The notes beneath the pieces were generated by a model. That model did not search any database. It saw nothing but the letters and a program-made list of their open reading frames with translations, and had not been told where the DNA came from. A stretch of 42,812 nt of DNA from NCBI GenBank assembly GCA_022539475.1, contig VCMS01000390.1, forward strand, positions 1 to 42,812. Reading direction: 5' to 3'. The stretch is from Gracilaria domingensis (lineage: Eukaryota; Rhodophyta; Florideophyceae; Gracilariales; Gracilariaceae). The first letter of the stretch is position 1. The number at the start of each line of letters is the position of its first letter. The position numbers and the translations under genes are program-made. This document shows positions 8,699 to 18,338 of the stretch, in pieces.

Positions 8699-10470
8699 CT
8701 ACGAAGCCATGACCGCGCTGACAGGGCGACGTCGCCAAGCCTCCATCGACCGCGATATCCCTGGTTCCGCATCTCATCGCCGAGCTCCTCAAAAGCGGCT
8801 AGTGTTGGAGGTTCTAATCCAACGGCATCACTGGGTGCTAACGCAAATGTTGGCCCTCTGACTATCTCGAAATTGAGCGTTACCGGCGCGACCGTAACGG
8901 ATGCCATGGGCGCACGACACTCTAACTTAGCTCCTACCCCCGTTGCTTCTCCCAAGGGCCCCTCTAACTCTCCAGTGACGTTGTCAGGCTCTGTTTCTTG
9001 GGCAGGAACTGCATCAATCGGCTGCGACTGCTCGCTTGGAAGTATAGGGTCGATCACCAGCAGGGAAGCTGGTGAATCTTCTCGGTCAACTGAAGTAACT
9101 GGTCCAGGAGGCGAACAAGCTCGAGTGTCATTGGGGAAAGCAGGAGTTGGCAGAGGCTCATCGGGGTCAGCGAAGCAGCTTTGAGAGAAACCATTGGCTC
9201 TTGGGTAGTAGTTCTCCACCACCCTGCGCGTTGGTGTCGTTGGATTGACCCTCACTGGGAATGGTGGATAAGATTTGCCATCATCATGACCGGAAGGATG
9301 ACGCGGTATCGCGTAAAAGCTATCGCACTGGTAATCGTACCAAAAGAATCCTGGAGTTGATGCCCAATCAATCTGCGACGTGTAGTCCAAAAGCTGCTCC
9401 ACCCGTTCCGCAGGATAGGTCGTTCCTCGCACGACGTTTTGTACCCCAAGCCCTCTTACATACGCTACCATCTTGCGAGGGAGGTTAACGAGCCTACCGA
9501 CAGGGCTAGGACACGCCTCGTCATTGTGCCAAACCCTCCAATCTCGGGTTCGCACATTGCATCGTACCCCGTACGCCGCAGTGTCCAAAAAAGCCATAAG
9601 GACAAACACAGCCCATTCTACGGTTAAGACCTGCCAGGTGAGCCAAGTACAGCGGCTGTCTTGAGTGCTCAGCAACTGACGAGAGTGGTAAGCCACCAAT
9701 GGCGTGGTTGGGACAGCAAGCAGATTCGACACCCGCCAAAAGTCTTCCCACTCAATGTCATGAAAGAATGGGAGACGAGGGTACAAACCGCGTCTGTCCA
9801 AAGCTTCCATATCGTGAAATTCTATCTGGTGCCAACAGAATAGGTACTTTAGATTCGTGCGCATCCGTCCTTCAGGCTCCGCCATATCGTTCCAGTACAC
9901 CCTGTCCCTCATCCAATAGATTTGGTCGTACGGGGGCGGGAACGACATTAGACCTAACAGATTGTGACCAGCCGGAGGGAACTGAAGGGAAACGTTGCCG
10001 AACGTATCAAAAAGACCCTCGAGAAGTGTGTTGACACGCCGTTGGTAATCCGTTTCTGCTAACGTCCTGAGGAATGGCATGTCAACAGGTACCTCCCCGG
10101 CGCACTCCGGAACCGTCCTACCGTCAACAGGAACGTGCATCCACCGCTGGTACCAAGACACGGCTCGGCCACGCTTGGGACCACGGGCACCTTCTGGGAT
10201 GGCAGCGAAACGGCGGGCGTCAAAGAACTCCCGCCCTAGGCTGGTGTAGTGCTGCACAGGGTACGGTAACCCGGGACAATGTCGTCGAACTTCCCCACGG
10301 CCTACTGTATGGTCGTAAAAGTCCCCCGGGCGCTTCACCACATCCAGGTTTAGAGGGGGCGGAATCGTTATCGTGGCACCCTGCTCGAGTGGTGGTTGTC
10401 TTGCAGGAGTAGGTGTAGGGGCGATGCGAGGTATGGGGACGTCCCAGCGGCCCCCTTGATTTGCGGACAT
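8554..10470 (-). CDS. Large antisense ORF of the retroelement, unknown protein
   Basis: A 638-residue ORF starting at the ATG at 10470, antisense to and downstream of the chromovirus integrase. The middle (residues about 150-420) is rich in Trp, Tyr, Phe and Pro; stretches such as YDQIYWMRDRVYWNDM and WHQIEFHDMEAL look like a folded, non-low-complexity protein. The C-terminal third is acidic and proline-rich and then turns Arg-rich where the frame appears to have shifted. No zinc knuckle, protease or reverse transcriptase motif was found, so it is not a gag-pol on the other strand. Known plant Ty3 elements such as Grande and RIRE2 carry antisense ORFs between integrase and the 3' LTR, so the position fits an extra retroelement gene; homology to those ORFs is not claimed. 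Confidence 0.5.
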   Translation of the reverse strand: MSANQGGRWDVPIPRIAPTPTPARQPPLEQGATITIPPPLNLDVVKRPGDFYDHTVGRGEVRRHCPGLPYPVQHYTSLGREFFDARRFAAIPEGARGPKRGRAVSWYQRWMHVPVDGRTVPECAGEVPVDMPFLRTLAETDYQRRVNTLLEGLFDTFGNVSLQFPPAGHNLLGLMSFPPPYDQIYWMRDRVYWNDMAEPEGRMRTNLKYLFCWHQIEFHDMEALDRRGLYPRLPFFHDIEWEDFWRVSNLLAVPTTPLVAYHSRQLLSTQDSRCTWLTWQVLTVEWAVFVLMAFLDTAAYGVRCNVRTRDWRVWHNDEACPSPVGRLVNLPRKMVAYVRGLGVQNVVRGTTYPAERVEQLLDYTSQIDWASTPGFFWYDYQCDSFYAIPRHPSGHDDGKSYPPFPVRVNPTTPTRRVVENYYPRANGFSQSCFADPDEPLPTPAFPNDTRACSPPGPVTSVDREDSPASLLVIDPILPSEQSQPIDAVPAQETEPDNVTGELEGPLGEATGVGAKLECRAPMASVTVAPVTLNFEIVRGPTFALAPSDAVGLEPPTLAAFEELGDEMRNQGYRGRWRLGDVALSARSWLRRSKRYEHWSEGRRDCLKAFGKSCSRARRKLRRGLRRSLPCTGSSCETE

Positions 10471-10706
10471 CAAGGTGTCCCCTGAAGTACACTCTCACCC
10501 AGTGGGTGATACCGTGGTCTCCCAGGGCGGCTATATAGGCGCGGTGGAGCCTCTCCGATACCAGTGCTTCTTGTCGGGACTGATGGAGATACAGGCTCTC
10601 CCAAGGGTCCGGTTCCAGCCTTTCGGCAGTTGCGCAGGAAAGAGAGGGCAGAACGACGAGGGACAGCCTAAGTGGAATTACTCCGATTGCCGGGACGGCA
10701 CCGTCT

Positions 10707-10720
10707 GGAGGGGGAGGTAT
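10707..10720 (+). other. Probable polypurine tract and start of 3' LTR
   Basis: GGAGGGGGAGG at 10707-10717 is followed by TA and then TG at 10720 (TGTAATACTATG). A purine run directly before TG is the usual plus-strand primer site abutting a 3' LTR. The LTR end (CA) could not be placed, and the upstream LTR is absent because the element is truncated. Confidence 0.4.
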
Positions 10721-10883
10721 GTAATACTATGAACCGTTGGCAATAGCAATCGGCACTTTGGGGATGGCAAGAGCGGCCGGGGGCGAGTATCACACTTGGA
10801 ACACGTGTGGTTTGGCGAACCCCAATGGTTCTATTTATTTCTAACTTGTAGTATTTGTACCATAGGTAGTATAGTTAGTACAC

Positions 10884-10910
10884 GTGGTGCACTGCGTTAC
10901 AGTGCACCAC
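10884..10910. repeat. Perfect hairpin, 11-bp arms
   Basis: GTGGTGCACTG at 10884-10894 and its exact reverse complement at 10900-10910 with a 5-nt loop. It lies inside the putative LTR region, next to a second foldable segment. Confidence 0.7.
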
Positions 10911-10920
10911 TCCAGAGGTT

Positions 10921-10964
10921 GAGGCGCCTCGCAGCCGATACTTAGGCTGCTGGAGCTGCGCCTC
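10921..10964. repeat. Nested stem-loop
   Basis: GAGGCGC (10921-10927) pairs with GCGCCTC (10958-10964), and inside it GCAGCC (10931-10936) pairs with GGCTGC (10945-10950). Together with the preceding hairpin this makes a strongly structured stretch, possibly part of an LTR transcript. Confidence 0.55.
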
Positions 10965-11380
10965 CCTCCTGTGATAAAGTTAGAGACCCTCTTGGCAACT
11001 ACTTGACCCTTAGGTTAGTAAGTACCAACACCCTTCAGGTTTTCAAGCCGTCGCTACGTCGCTCGCCATCTCCTGTAGGCACGACAGTTAGCGCTCGCCC
11101 ATTGCACCTTCATACCAGTGGTCTCGCCGTTGGCCCTCATCCTTTGGACCTTTCCACTCCGTGGTTAGTGACCCGTGCCACTATACTACATGTAAAGTTG
11201 GTATTTGCATCGTTCAGTCATTCAAGGAGGAAGATTTGGACGAGGCCAACTTGGTCGTCGTTCATGGACTCCGCTCATGAATACCGCACCACTCTGTCAA
11301 GCGCCGGCGAGATCTTCAAAAATCAGGTAGCCATAAATTTTTTGAACGGCAATCGTTCACTGTTTTTCTACTTTTAATTT

Positions 11381-11423
11381 CGTAAACTCCTGGAACGCCC
11401 CTTAGGGCCGTTCTACGAGTTTA
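11381..11423. repeat. Inverted repeat across the left border of Harbinger element 1
   Basis: The bases just left of the TTA duplication, read on the minus strand from 11401, match the element's own left terminus at 18 of about 23 positions (both contain CGTTC..A..GAGTTTA). TAAACTC at 11383-11389 pairs with GAGTTTA at 11417-11423. The flank is therefore probably the right terminus of another, related element. Confidence 0.5.
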
Positions 11424-11614
11424 TGAGGTTGACGAGAGGAAACCGGAAATTCTGATTGCACCAATTATAATAATACAAGTGTGTGGAGATTCTTTCCAGC
11501 TTATCATCATGTAGGCGCTGGACCGATTTCCGCCTACAAGGAAATTATCTGATCGACATCGCATACACTTCTTCTGAACGATATCAGAATCGTTCTCATG
11601 TCCTCTTGCTTGTG

Positions 11615-12922
11615 ATGTCAATGGACACTCCGCACTCAAATCAAGTTCCGAAACATACTGTCTCCCAATCTGGCAACAGCCAACACCACAGTCGCGATGC
11701 TCCTTCGGCGCACAGTCATGTTGATGGACAAAATGCAAATGAAAATCTGCAACCATCTTCCGTATGCCCCGTACCTCCTACGACCGTTGACGAGGCCACC
11801 AATCTTTTGCACGAACACAAATTTGATAACAGTCGATGCAAAAGCGCCCTGAAGGCACTCAAAATTATCGGGTCGCACAACGCTAGGATTGCGACAAAGC
11901 ATCGATTAATTGCCACCAAAATGGTGCAAAGACAGATTACTATCATTCAGTTACATCAACTCATGAACAACACAGCCAATAGTGACACCTCGATAACCGT
12001 TGTCGAGATGATATGGTCCGGGAACGAGATAGTGGATGGAAGCATGCCATTCAAGGCTGGAGAAATCATGACAGAGCCTACAATGAGCCTCTCAATCGAA
12101 GCAAGACGGCCTGACTTCGAAGCATCCGAATATTGCAGGTTGTTGCATGTTATTGGAGACACGCGTATGGCGGGAACGAGACCAAAGCTCTTGGAGTGCT
12201 TTGATCGAGAGCAACTCGACCAAGAAATGAACGATCCATGGAGTGAAGAAATCGCTGCACTGTTCAATGACATCGATTTTAAACCTGAACCTTGTTCTGT
12301 TTTGGCCGGGGGTGTCACAAGAAGCGACATATGTGACATTGATCCGAGCCAACGGCCATATGTCAGAGACGGTGGTGTTCTGAAACGGAAGTATGGCGAG
12401 TGTAAGAGTTTATACGGCATTTGTTTGGCCCACTATGAGGCTTCGGGACAAGGCGATCCGCAGGCTTTCGCGAACTATGCAAATGGTAAATCGTACATTA
12501 TGTACGCGTTTTGTCTTTTGAAAGAAGACTCCGTACTGCAATCTTTTGCAAGGCGGACTTTGGAAATTGGAGCTCAAAGGGAAGAGGGAGGAGGCAGTAC
12601 AGTTGGAGGCTATGGTTATGGAGGAGCGGAGTTTAGCGCACACCCGAGAAAGAAGAAGACGGATAAACACAACATAAACGTGGTAGGAATGGACAGTTTA
12701 GTATCTGCATTACAACCGCCCAGCAACACGGTGTCTAGAGAGCTACAGGTGGCAGAACGTGATAAGATGAAGTTCGAGGCCATTGAAGCACAGGCGCGGT
12801 CAACGTGCTCCACCATGGAAGCGATTGCGAAAACGAAAGAGATGATTCAGAATGCATCTACGGAGGAGGAGAAGATCATTTTCACCCAAATGCTGACGAA
12901 GTTGATGAACAATTTGAAATAG
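11615..12922 (+). CDS. Harbinger accessory (second-ORF) protein
   Basis: A 435-residue protein with an intact frame, located 210 bp inside the left terminus. The ATG at 11615 was chosen as the first in frame; 11621 is an alternative. The N-terminus is polar, and there is a long mixed middle. A C-terminal region (about residues 255-320, CKSLYGICLAHYEASGQGDP, then a block with LLKEDSVL) resembles the counterpart in the element at 35355-36858 (FTDVCDKWSASGQNDP). A basic patch PRKKKTDK could be a nuclear signal, and the last 60 residues are helical. PIF/Harbinger elements usually encode a Myb/trihelix-like partner that takes the transposase to the nucleus and DNA. The position suggests that role, but I do not see a clear Myb motif. 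Confidence 0.65.
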   Translation: MSMDTPHSNQVPKHTVSQSGNSQHHSRDAPSAHSHVDGQNANENLQPSSVCPVPPTTVDEATNLLHEHKFDNSRCKSALKALKIIGSHNARIATKHRLIATKMVQRQITIIQLHQLMNNTANSDTSITVVEMIWSGNEIVDGSMPFKAGEIMTEPTMSLSIEARRPDFEASEYCRLLHVIGDTRMAGTRPKLLECFDREQLDQEMNDPWSEEIAALFNDIDFKPEPCSVLAGGVTRSDICDIDPSQRPYVRDGGVLKRKYGECKSLYGICLAHYEASGQGDPQAFANYANGKSYIMYAFCLLKEDSVLQSFARRTLEIGAQREEGGGSTVGGYGYGGAEFSAHPRKKKTDKHNINVVGMDSLVSALQPPSNTVSRELQVAERDKMKFEAIEAQARSTCSTMEAIAKTKEMIQNASTEEEKIIFTQMLTKLMNNLK

Positions 12923-13619
12923 GTTCGTTTCTTCTACCTTCCGTCGATGTGGAAGCAGGACGTGATGATGTATGAATGGGCGTGCGGAATAGTTCACCCT
13001 CGACCAAGGTGAGGTTTTGGTTGGACTGATCAACGACTTGTCGCGTGTGCAGCAGGGCTTTGGGTTCCATATCTCGCGGGGGAAGGAAAGAGACGAACAG
13101 AGACGCAGAAAAAAGCCGCACGGCAGAGGAAGGAAATAACGCGCTTCTGAGGGGCAATGCGCATGGCGGCGAGGTGTAGCTGGCAAAGATCCAGGCGGAA
13201 ACATAAAGCAGAGGGGTTGGTCAGGGGCATAGATGCTTCGATTTGATATGTACTGTATAGAGTCTAGATATCACATCCAGCTGGTATCGCGCAGAATATT
13301 AGCCATGAGGGAGTATAATCGCGCAGATGCTGGAATGCAAGCATCCAGTGGAGCGACGGGCCAATTCGGAGATTCGGTGATTCTTCGCAGGTGAAGACAA
13401 CGCATCGCGTCCAGGGACAGAAATACGACTGAAAGAGTATGTGCGATATAATGCGAACGGACCGAGCCAACGGAATCACGAGCGCTTTCGAAGGTGCCGG
13501 ACCGTTAGGGTTGACGGAGTTGAACAGTAAAGGGGCATGTAAACTACGTCTTGCAAACGAAGGCACCCCGCAGTTCATCCCCTGCACTCCGGCAGCGCCG
13601 CAGTATCACTGAAAAAATC
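12923..13619. other. Spacer between the convergent genes of element 1
   Basis: About 700 bp between the two converging 3' ends. Several short frames exist on the minus strand (for example 13264-13587) but they have no recognisable motif or conserved partner in the second element. Regarded as 3' untranslated and spacer DNA. Confidence 0.45.
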
Positions 13620-14888
13620 CTAGCTCCTGCGATGGCGTCTCTTTCGCACGAAACCGAGCTCTCGCAGACGGTCAGATAATGCGTCTCTCAGATCGGAGTT
13701 ATCCCTCCTCCAGTTTCTAGATCTCCTGTTGTCTCTTTCTGTGTGGAGCATATCTTGAAAGTGCACTATTGGTGAGCCAGAGACAGTGTTAAGCTCATGA
13801 ACTGGTATCATTTCATAAAGCGAGTAGTCAGCGTTATCAATAATGAAATTGTGCAGCTTTGCAGCGACCATGATGATCAGAGTGCACTTGGATATAGGGT
13901 ACCGCAATGCCGACCAGAATATCCCAAACCGACAAACAAGCATACCAAATGCTTGTTCTGCACATATTCGCACAGACGAGTGATAATAATTAAACGAATC
14001 CTGCTTCCCAGACAAACCTCTTCCAGAGTACGGGGTCATTATTTTGCCTTCGTTAACATAAGCACTGTCCGCAAAAACAGTTGCCCAATCAGGAAGTTGG
14101 TCACTTTTCAACAGATTGTACAGATGGGTAGCAGCAAATGCTGTAGAGTCGTGCGTTCCGCCTGCATGTCGCGCTGACAGAAAAGAAAACTTGTAGTTGG
14201 CTTCAACAGCGGCTTGAACTACTAAAGCAAAGAAGCCTTTGCGATTGTAATACTTGCGCGGATCTGGTACTTCGGACAATGTTGGTCGACGAATCTCAAA
14301 TGCAACGCCATCTAAAGCACCCACCATTCCATGAAAAGGACTTTTGCGCAGCAGTTCGTAATTTCTCGCGCTGATGGTACATTCGTCTTCTGTGCACGGA
14401 AAATGTAGCTTTAATAACGTTCTATTAAGTGTGATCAAAGCTTCCTGGAAGATCTTTTAAACAGTTGAAACACCCAAGGCGTGTGGTTAACACAGATCAA
14501 GATAGCTTGCACCAGCTAGAAACCTTAGTGTGACAAATAACATGACTGCAGGGGAGACAGAACTTGCGGTAGTTGGATCGATCCTTTGCGTGCGCCGTAA
14601 AGAAGGATATAGGAAGAAATGAAGTAGTTTGAATTGAGTTTTGCTCATTCGATACATGCGCTTGAACATTCGGTCTGGAAGACTTGATATGTGTTTGCGA
14701 AAGTCAAAAAAATGCCTTAAGTGAACATGACGATGTAAACAAGGCTGTTGTATGTTTGCAACAATTGTCAACACTGTGTAGATAACATGCAGTGCTACTC
14801 GCCGAAGCCATGCGCTTTGATTATTGCGACGAGGTGGTTTGCGAAGACAAGATAATCGCAGGTTAGTCAAGGTGCGCTGGTGGTTCAT
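13620..14888 (-). pseudogene. PIF/Harbinger DDE transposase with two in-frame stops
   Basis: From the ATG at 14888 the frame gives an N-terminal region with a helix-turn-helix-like segment (FVTLRFLAGASYLDL). It is then interrupted by TAA at 14487-14489 and TAA at 14457-14459, and continues in the same frame to 13620. Reading through, the product would be about 420 residues, normal for the family. The DDE triad is visible: GALDGVAFEI (first Asp), FADSAYVNEG (second Asp) and AEQAFGMLVCRFG (Glu). The transposase cuts and joins the element ends. Both stops fall in the predicted DNA-binding helices, ending translation before the catalytic core. The nearest relative here is the intact transposase at 27090-28367. 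Confidence 0.85.
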
Positions 14889-15048
14889 GGAGAGAATCTT
14901 GATGTGTATGGACTCTGCGCATGCATGTTCATGATCAACAGCACCACTGTTACCGAACTGAGAGAAAGAATTTCTTTTTGGAAATTAGTTTTCAGGAACT
15001 TCGAATATTTCCTGTCATCAATTTTCTCAACTCATAGAACGGGCCTTA

Positions 15049-16040
15049 TTGAAGCCGCAGATAAGAGTCTGCAGATCCGTACACGTGGAATCGGATTTCG
15101 AGGCACGCGGAAAAGAATGTATTTGTAGGTCAAGCGCCGTCCTGTGCAGCAAAGGCACCCCTGTTGGCGATGAACGGTCTGCCGCTCCTCGCAGCGACGC
15201 CTTGACTAGCTTCTGCCCTTTTCCTGGCGTGCCTGTGGCTTTTGCTTTGTTTGTTCCCGCCCACCCATCCCTCAGCTATAGCTTGCGCTGGCACACCGGA
15301 AGAACTTGGGCTAAGCAGCCCAGGCGGGGAACATGGATAAGCTCCATGCTCCCACTCCAGAGTCAGCAAAGCAAGAAAGCGTTTTGACCCAAAGCTTGAC
15401 CGATTAAAATAATGTCGCTAGATACCGAAGGCGCCGTGACTTCCAAGCTTGACTCAAGGCGCATCCGCGCGCACGTCGAATAGAAATTCGCAATGCAGCC
15501 CAAAACCAAAACTGTAGTTGGTAATGATACCACCGCGGAAATCTCCCGTGGAACAATCTCTTTCGCGCCACGGCGGCGCGGATAAGTATCTGAGAGCACG
15601 AGAACCTGCGCCTTTGATTTCCCTCTGAAGCAACCCACAACGACGGCGGGAAGCACAGGAGGCCCGCTGTCACCACCCGCCGCGAATAAAGGTCCTTTGC
15701 GCTAGGCTCAAATCAAACAACGTCCAACTCTCGAAGGTTTTATAGAGCACATCAAGTCTTCTTGCTTCAGTCCCATCATCAACTCACGATTTCATCTCAA
15801 GAGCGATCTTGAGAGCTTTAATACTTCCCCGATACAGCGTTGAAAGTTCAAGTCTTTTGGATAAGTACGCTCACTATGGTTCAAACTTTCTATCTAGACA
15901 GCTGCACGAATTCATGAACAACACGCTTGTGAGGGTATCTTCGTTTCCCTTGCTTCCCCAAGTCCCGAACGCAGAGCTCAAGAACATTTCTAAAACTATC
16001 GCATGCGATATAAAGCCTCTTTCGACGACGTATTAGCTCA
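15049..16040. other. Intergenic region
   Basis: About 1 kb between Harbinger element 1 and the oxidoreductase gene. Frames in it (for example 15049-15387 and 15412-15483) are short and show no known motif. The last 300 bp should contain the oxidoreductase promoter. The TATAAAG at 16009 lies only 26 nt before the start codon and is unlikely to be its TATA box. Confidence 0.4.
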
Positions 16041-17150
16041 ATGGGTGGTCAGGTCATCAAACTTGGTCTACTATCGACTGCAAACATCAATATCGTTATT
16101 CTCGACGGCGTTGCTCGCCTGGATGGCGTCGAATGCACCACTATAGCTTCTCGTGACAAGAAACGAGCTCAAAGGTATGCCGAACAACACAAGCTTGAAC
16201 ACGCATGCACTTACGAAGAAATCGTCACCGCTCCGATCGATGCTGTGTACATCCCGCTCCCTACCGCAATCGCCTCGGAATGGGCAGTTCGTTGTGCTAA
16301 TGCAGGCAAGCATGTGTTTGTTGACAAACCATTTGTATCGACACCGGAGGTAGAAGCTATAAAGGAAGCATGTGAACAAGCTCAAGTCATCTTTATGGAT
16401 GCGACACATTTTGTGCATTCCAATCGCACCAAGCAGGTTAGGCAAAGGATTGTTGATGGAGATGTTGGAACCGTCAAACGATTGCAATCTACGTTCTGTA
16501 TTCCCATGCCGAATGTAGCCCAGAATATACGATCCAACCCGGAACTGGAGCCATTGACGATGTGGGGAGATCTTGGCTGGTATGCTTCCCGCGCGGCTGT
16601 CGCTTTCCTGGGCGTTGATGCCACGGAAAACATATTATCTGTGCATTGTACCAGCAAAACTCTAAAGCGTTTTCCCCGAGTTCTCGAGAGTATTGAAGGA
16701 GTTGTGGAGTTTGGTACTTGTGACGAGGACAAAGTATATTTGTGCTTCATAATCGACTGCGCTGCAAGTAGGCTCAATCGAACCACCATCATTGGTGAGG
16801 AAGGCTACCTGGAAATAGACGGATTCGTTGCACCCCCTCGTCAATCAAAGTTCCTAGAGTCCATTAGAAAACCAGAGGATTATTGTGAAGATACTGATTA
16901 TACGTACGAAAGGTCAGTGACGGAGATAAAAGGAGACGACAACTATCAGTGGAGCTTCCCAGCGCCTGAACAGGTCCATGTCGATGAAGGCGGTCTTCCA
17001 CAGTACGCGCAAATGGTCAAAGAATATGTTCGTATGATTCGCGAGAACGACATGGAAGCATCTGCAAAATGGATGACTGAAACATTGGCCACCCAGCGCA
17101 TTGTCGATACTGTTTTTGAGAAGATCAGAGAGCAACATGGTTGGAAGTAG
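16041..17150 (+). CDS. Gfo/Idh/MocA-family NAD(P)-dependent oxidoreductase, copy 1
   Basis: A 369-residue, single-exon protein of normal family length, starting at ATG 16041. The N-terminal Rossmann fold begins VIKLGLLSTANIN. The family's conserved EKP motif, whose Lys helps catalysis, appears as VDKP after GKHVF. A C-terminal sheet domain follows (GEEGYLEIDGF and so on). Such enzymes oxidise or reduce sugars, inositols or trans-dihydrodiols with NAD(P). The substrate cannot be assigned; the GDLGWYASR region resembles dihydrodiol/glucose-fructose oxidoreductase-type members. No targeting signal is evident, so it is probably cytosolic. A second copy of the same length lies inverted at 24751-25860. 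Confidence 0.85.
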   Translation: MGGQVIKLGLLSTANINIVILDGVARLDGVECTTIASRDKKRAQRYAEQHKLEHACTYEEIVTAPIDAVYIPLPTAIASEWAVRCANAGKHVFVDKPFVSTPEVEAIKEACEQAQVIFMDATHFVHSNRTKQVRQRIVDGDVGTVKRLQSTFCIPMPNVAQNIRSNPELEPLTMWGDLGWYASRAAVAFLGVDATENILSVHCTSKTLKRFPRVLESIEGVVEFGTCDEDKVYLCFIIDCAASRLNRTTIIGEEGYLEIDGFVAPPRQSKFLESIRKPEDYCEDTDYTYERSVTEIKGDDNYQWSFPAPEQVHVDEGGLPQYAQMVKEYVRMIRENDMEASAKWMTETLATQRIVDTVFEKIREQHGWK

Positions 17151-17456
17151 CGTCGTTGCAAAGAGTTTTTACAAATGTACTTCTTTGTTGAAAAGATCCC
17201 TAGCTCTACTTTTGTATGTAGGTGTCCGAGCATATAAAGGAGTCCGGTGTAGGGTATCTTAGTGCATTTATGTGAAGTAAGTAGGCTCCCTTGGACGTAT
17301 ACTTCTGCGACCACATTAGAGTTCATTTGTACTGCTTGTATGATTGAAAAGCATGGCCCAGTGTGGGATTTGGCGGCAGAGGGATACCAAGGGTTGCAGA
17401 TGAACCCTGGTAGAACCGCCAACTTGTCAGAACAAAACGCTTTTTTATCGACGGAG

Positions 17457-18320
17457 CTATTCAAGCTCAGTAAGGTAGTCTTTCGTCTCTGCGGGAGTGA
17501 GAGTCTTGAATAACTTGTCCTCACCAATGATTCCGATCTCAATATTATTTTCAGTGACCTGTCCTTCAAATCCTTCCTTCAAGGTAAGAATGGCCGTATG
17601 AATGGCGTCTTCCAGCTCAATATCATCCGAGTAACGTTTTTCAAGGAATGTCTTGGCGTTGACCATATTCTTTCCAATTGCACTAGCTTTCCAAGCGTAG
17701 TAACTACCACTGGGGTCGATCTGACACAATTGGGGCCCTTCTTCGTCGAAGCCGGCCACCAATAAACTAACCCCGAACGGACGCACACCGCCACTTTGAG
17801 TAAACTCTTGCATGACGCTCGCTACCTCTCGCACCAGCTGTCCCACCGGTATGGATTCATTGTAGACTTGAAAGTACGATTGCGCCGCCTTTCGCGCCTT
17901 TTTGATTAGTACTCGTGAGTCGGGACCCATCCCAGCATACACAATACCTATTGATTTTGTTATCATAGACACCTTCTGTATGCTATCCAAATCCATCAGG
18001 GGTGAGGGCAAACGCTTTTCAGTGGCCAAAACGATCCCATTGTTCGCTGCATGAATTGGCAATGCAATCCACAATAGAGAACGAAAGATTTGTGACGTTA
18101 GATGAACTGTTTCGTAGTGATGCCGCTTATGCGAGGAGCTTCGTCGCTGCACGGAGGGCAATACAAAAGAGGCTCTTAAGGGCGGATGACTCGCGTACTC
18201 ACCTTTTATCCCCAAGGCAGTGGCGCCAGCGGTTACGGCGTTGAGCGCATACTCGATCTGCACCAAACGTCCACTAGGACTGAAAGTGGTGAGTGAAAAG
18301 GAGTAGTCTGATTCACCCAT
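17457..18320 (-). CDS. PSMA2: 20S proteasome subunit alpha type-2 (two exons)
   Basis: Exons at 18203-18320 and 17457-18046 on the minus strand join to a 235-residue protein, close to the 234 of human PSMA2. The intron (18047-18202, 156 nt) starts GTGAGT and ends TGCAG; splicing restores GIK-A-NNG where homologues have GIKAANG. The N-terminal alpha-subunit signature [20 protein letters not shown] is complete, and [17 protein letters not shown] and [20 protein letters not shown] are conserved. The start is ATG 18320; the frame is open four codons further but lacks an ATG. The subunit forms part of the outer heptameric ring of the 20S core, which gates substrate entry. It converges with the oxidoreductase gene (306 bp between stops). 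Confidence 0.95.
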   Translation of the reverse strand: MGESDYSFSLTTFSPSGRLVQIEYALNAVTAGATALGIKGEYASHPPLRASFVLPSVQRRSSSHKRHHYETVHLTSQIFRSLLWIALPIHAANNGIVLATEKRLPSPLMDLDSIQKVSMITKSIGIVYAGMGPDSRVLIKKARKAAQSYFQVYNESIPVGQLVREVASVMQEFTQSGGVRPFGVSLLVAGFDEEGPQLCQIDPSGSYYAWKASAIGKNMVNAKTFLEKRYSDDIELEDAIHTAILTLKEGFEGQVTENNIEIGIIGEDKLFKTLTPAETKDYLTELE

Positions 18321-18338
18321 AGTTGAAGACAAGTGAAA

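Larger units (their letters stand above)
11405..15045. mobile_element. PIF/Harbinger element 1, complete with TIRs and TTA duplication
   Basis: A 3,641-bp element. The left terminus starts GGGCCGTTCTACGAGTTT at 11405. The right terminus, read inward from 15045, starts GGCCCGTTCTATGAGTTG. The first 35 positions agree at 27. Direct repeats TTA flank it at 11402-11404 and 15046-15048, the TWA target duplication typical of PIF/Harbinger. Inside are an accessory-protein gene on the plus strand (11615-12922) and a DDE transposase on the minus strand (13620-14888), converging. The transposase has two in-frame stops, so this copy is not autonomous now. It sits downstream of the chromovirus remnant and may interrupt its 3' LTR region. 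Confidence 0.85.

Noticed and set aside
8805..8825. tRNA B-box-like GGTTCTAATCC
   Set aside because: There is no matching A box or cloverleaf around it, and it lies inside the long antisense ORF.
13264..13587. Third gene inside Harbinger element 1
   Set aside because: It is a short frame without motif and has no counterpart in element 2.
16009..16015. TATAAAG as TATA box of the oxidoreductase gene
   Set aside because: It is only 26 nt from the start codon, leaving no room for a 5' leader.
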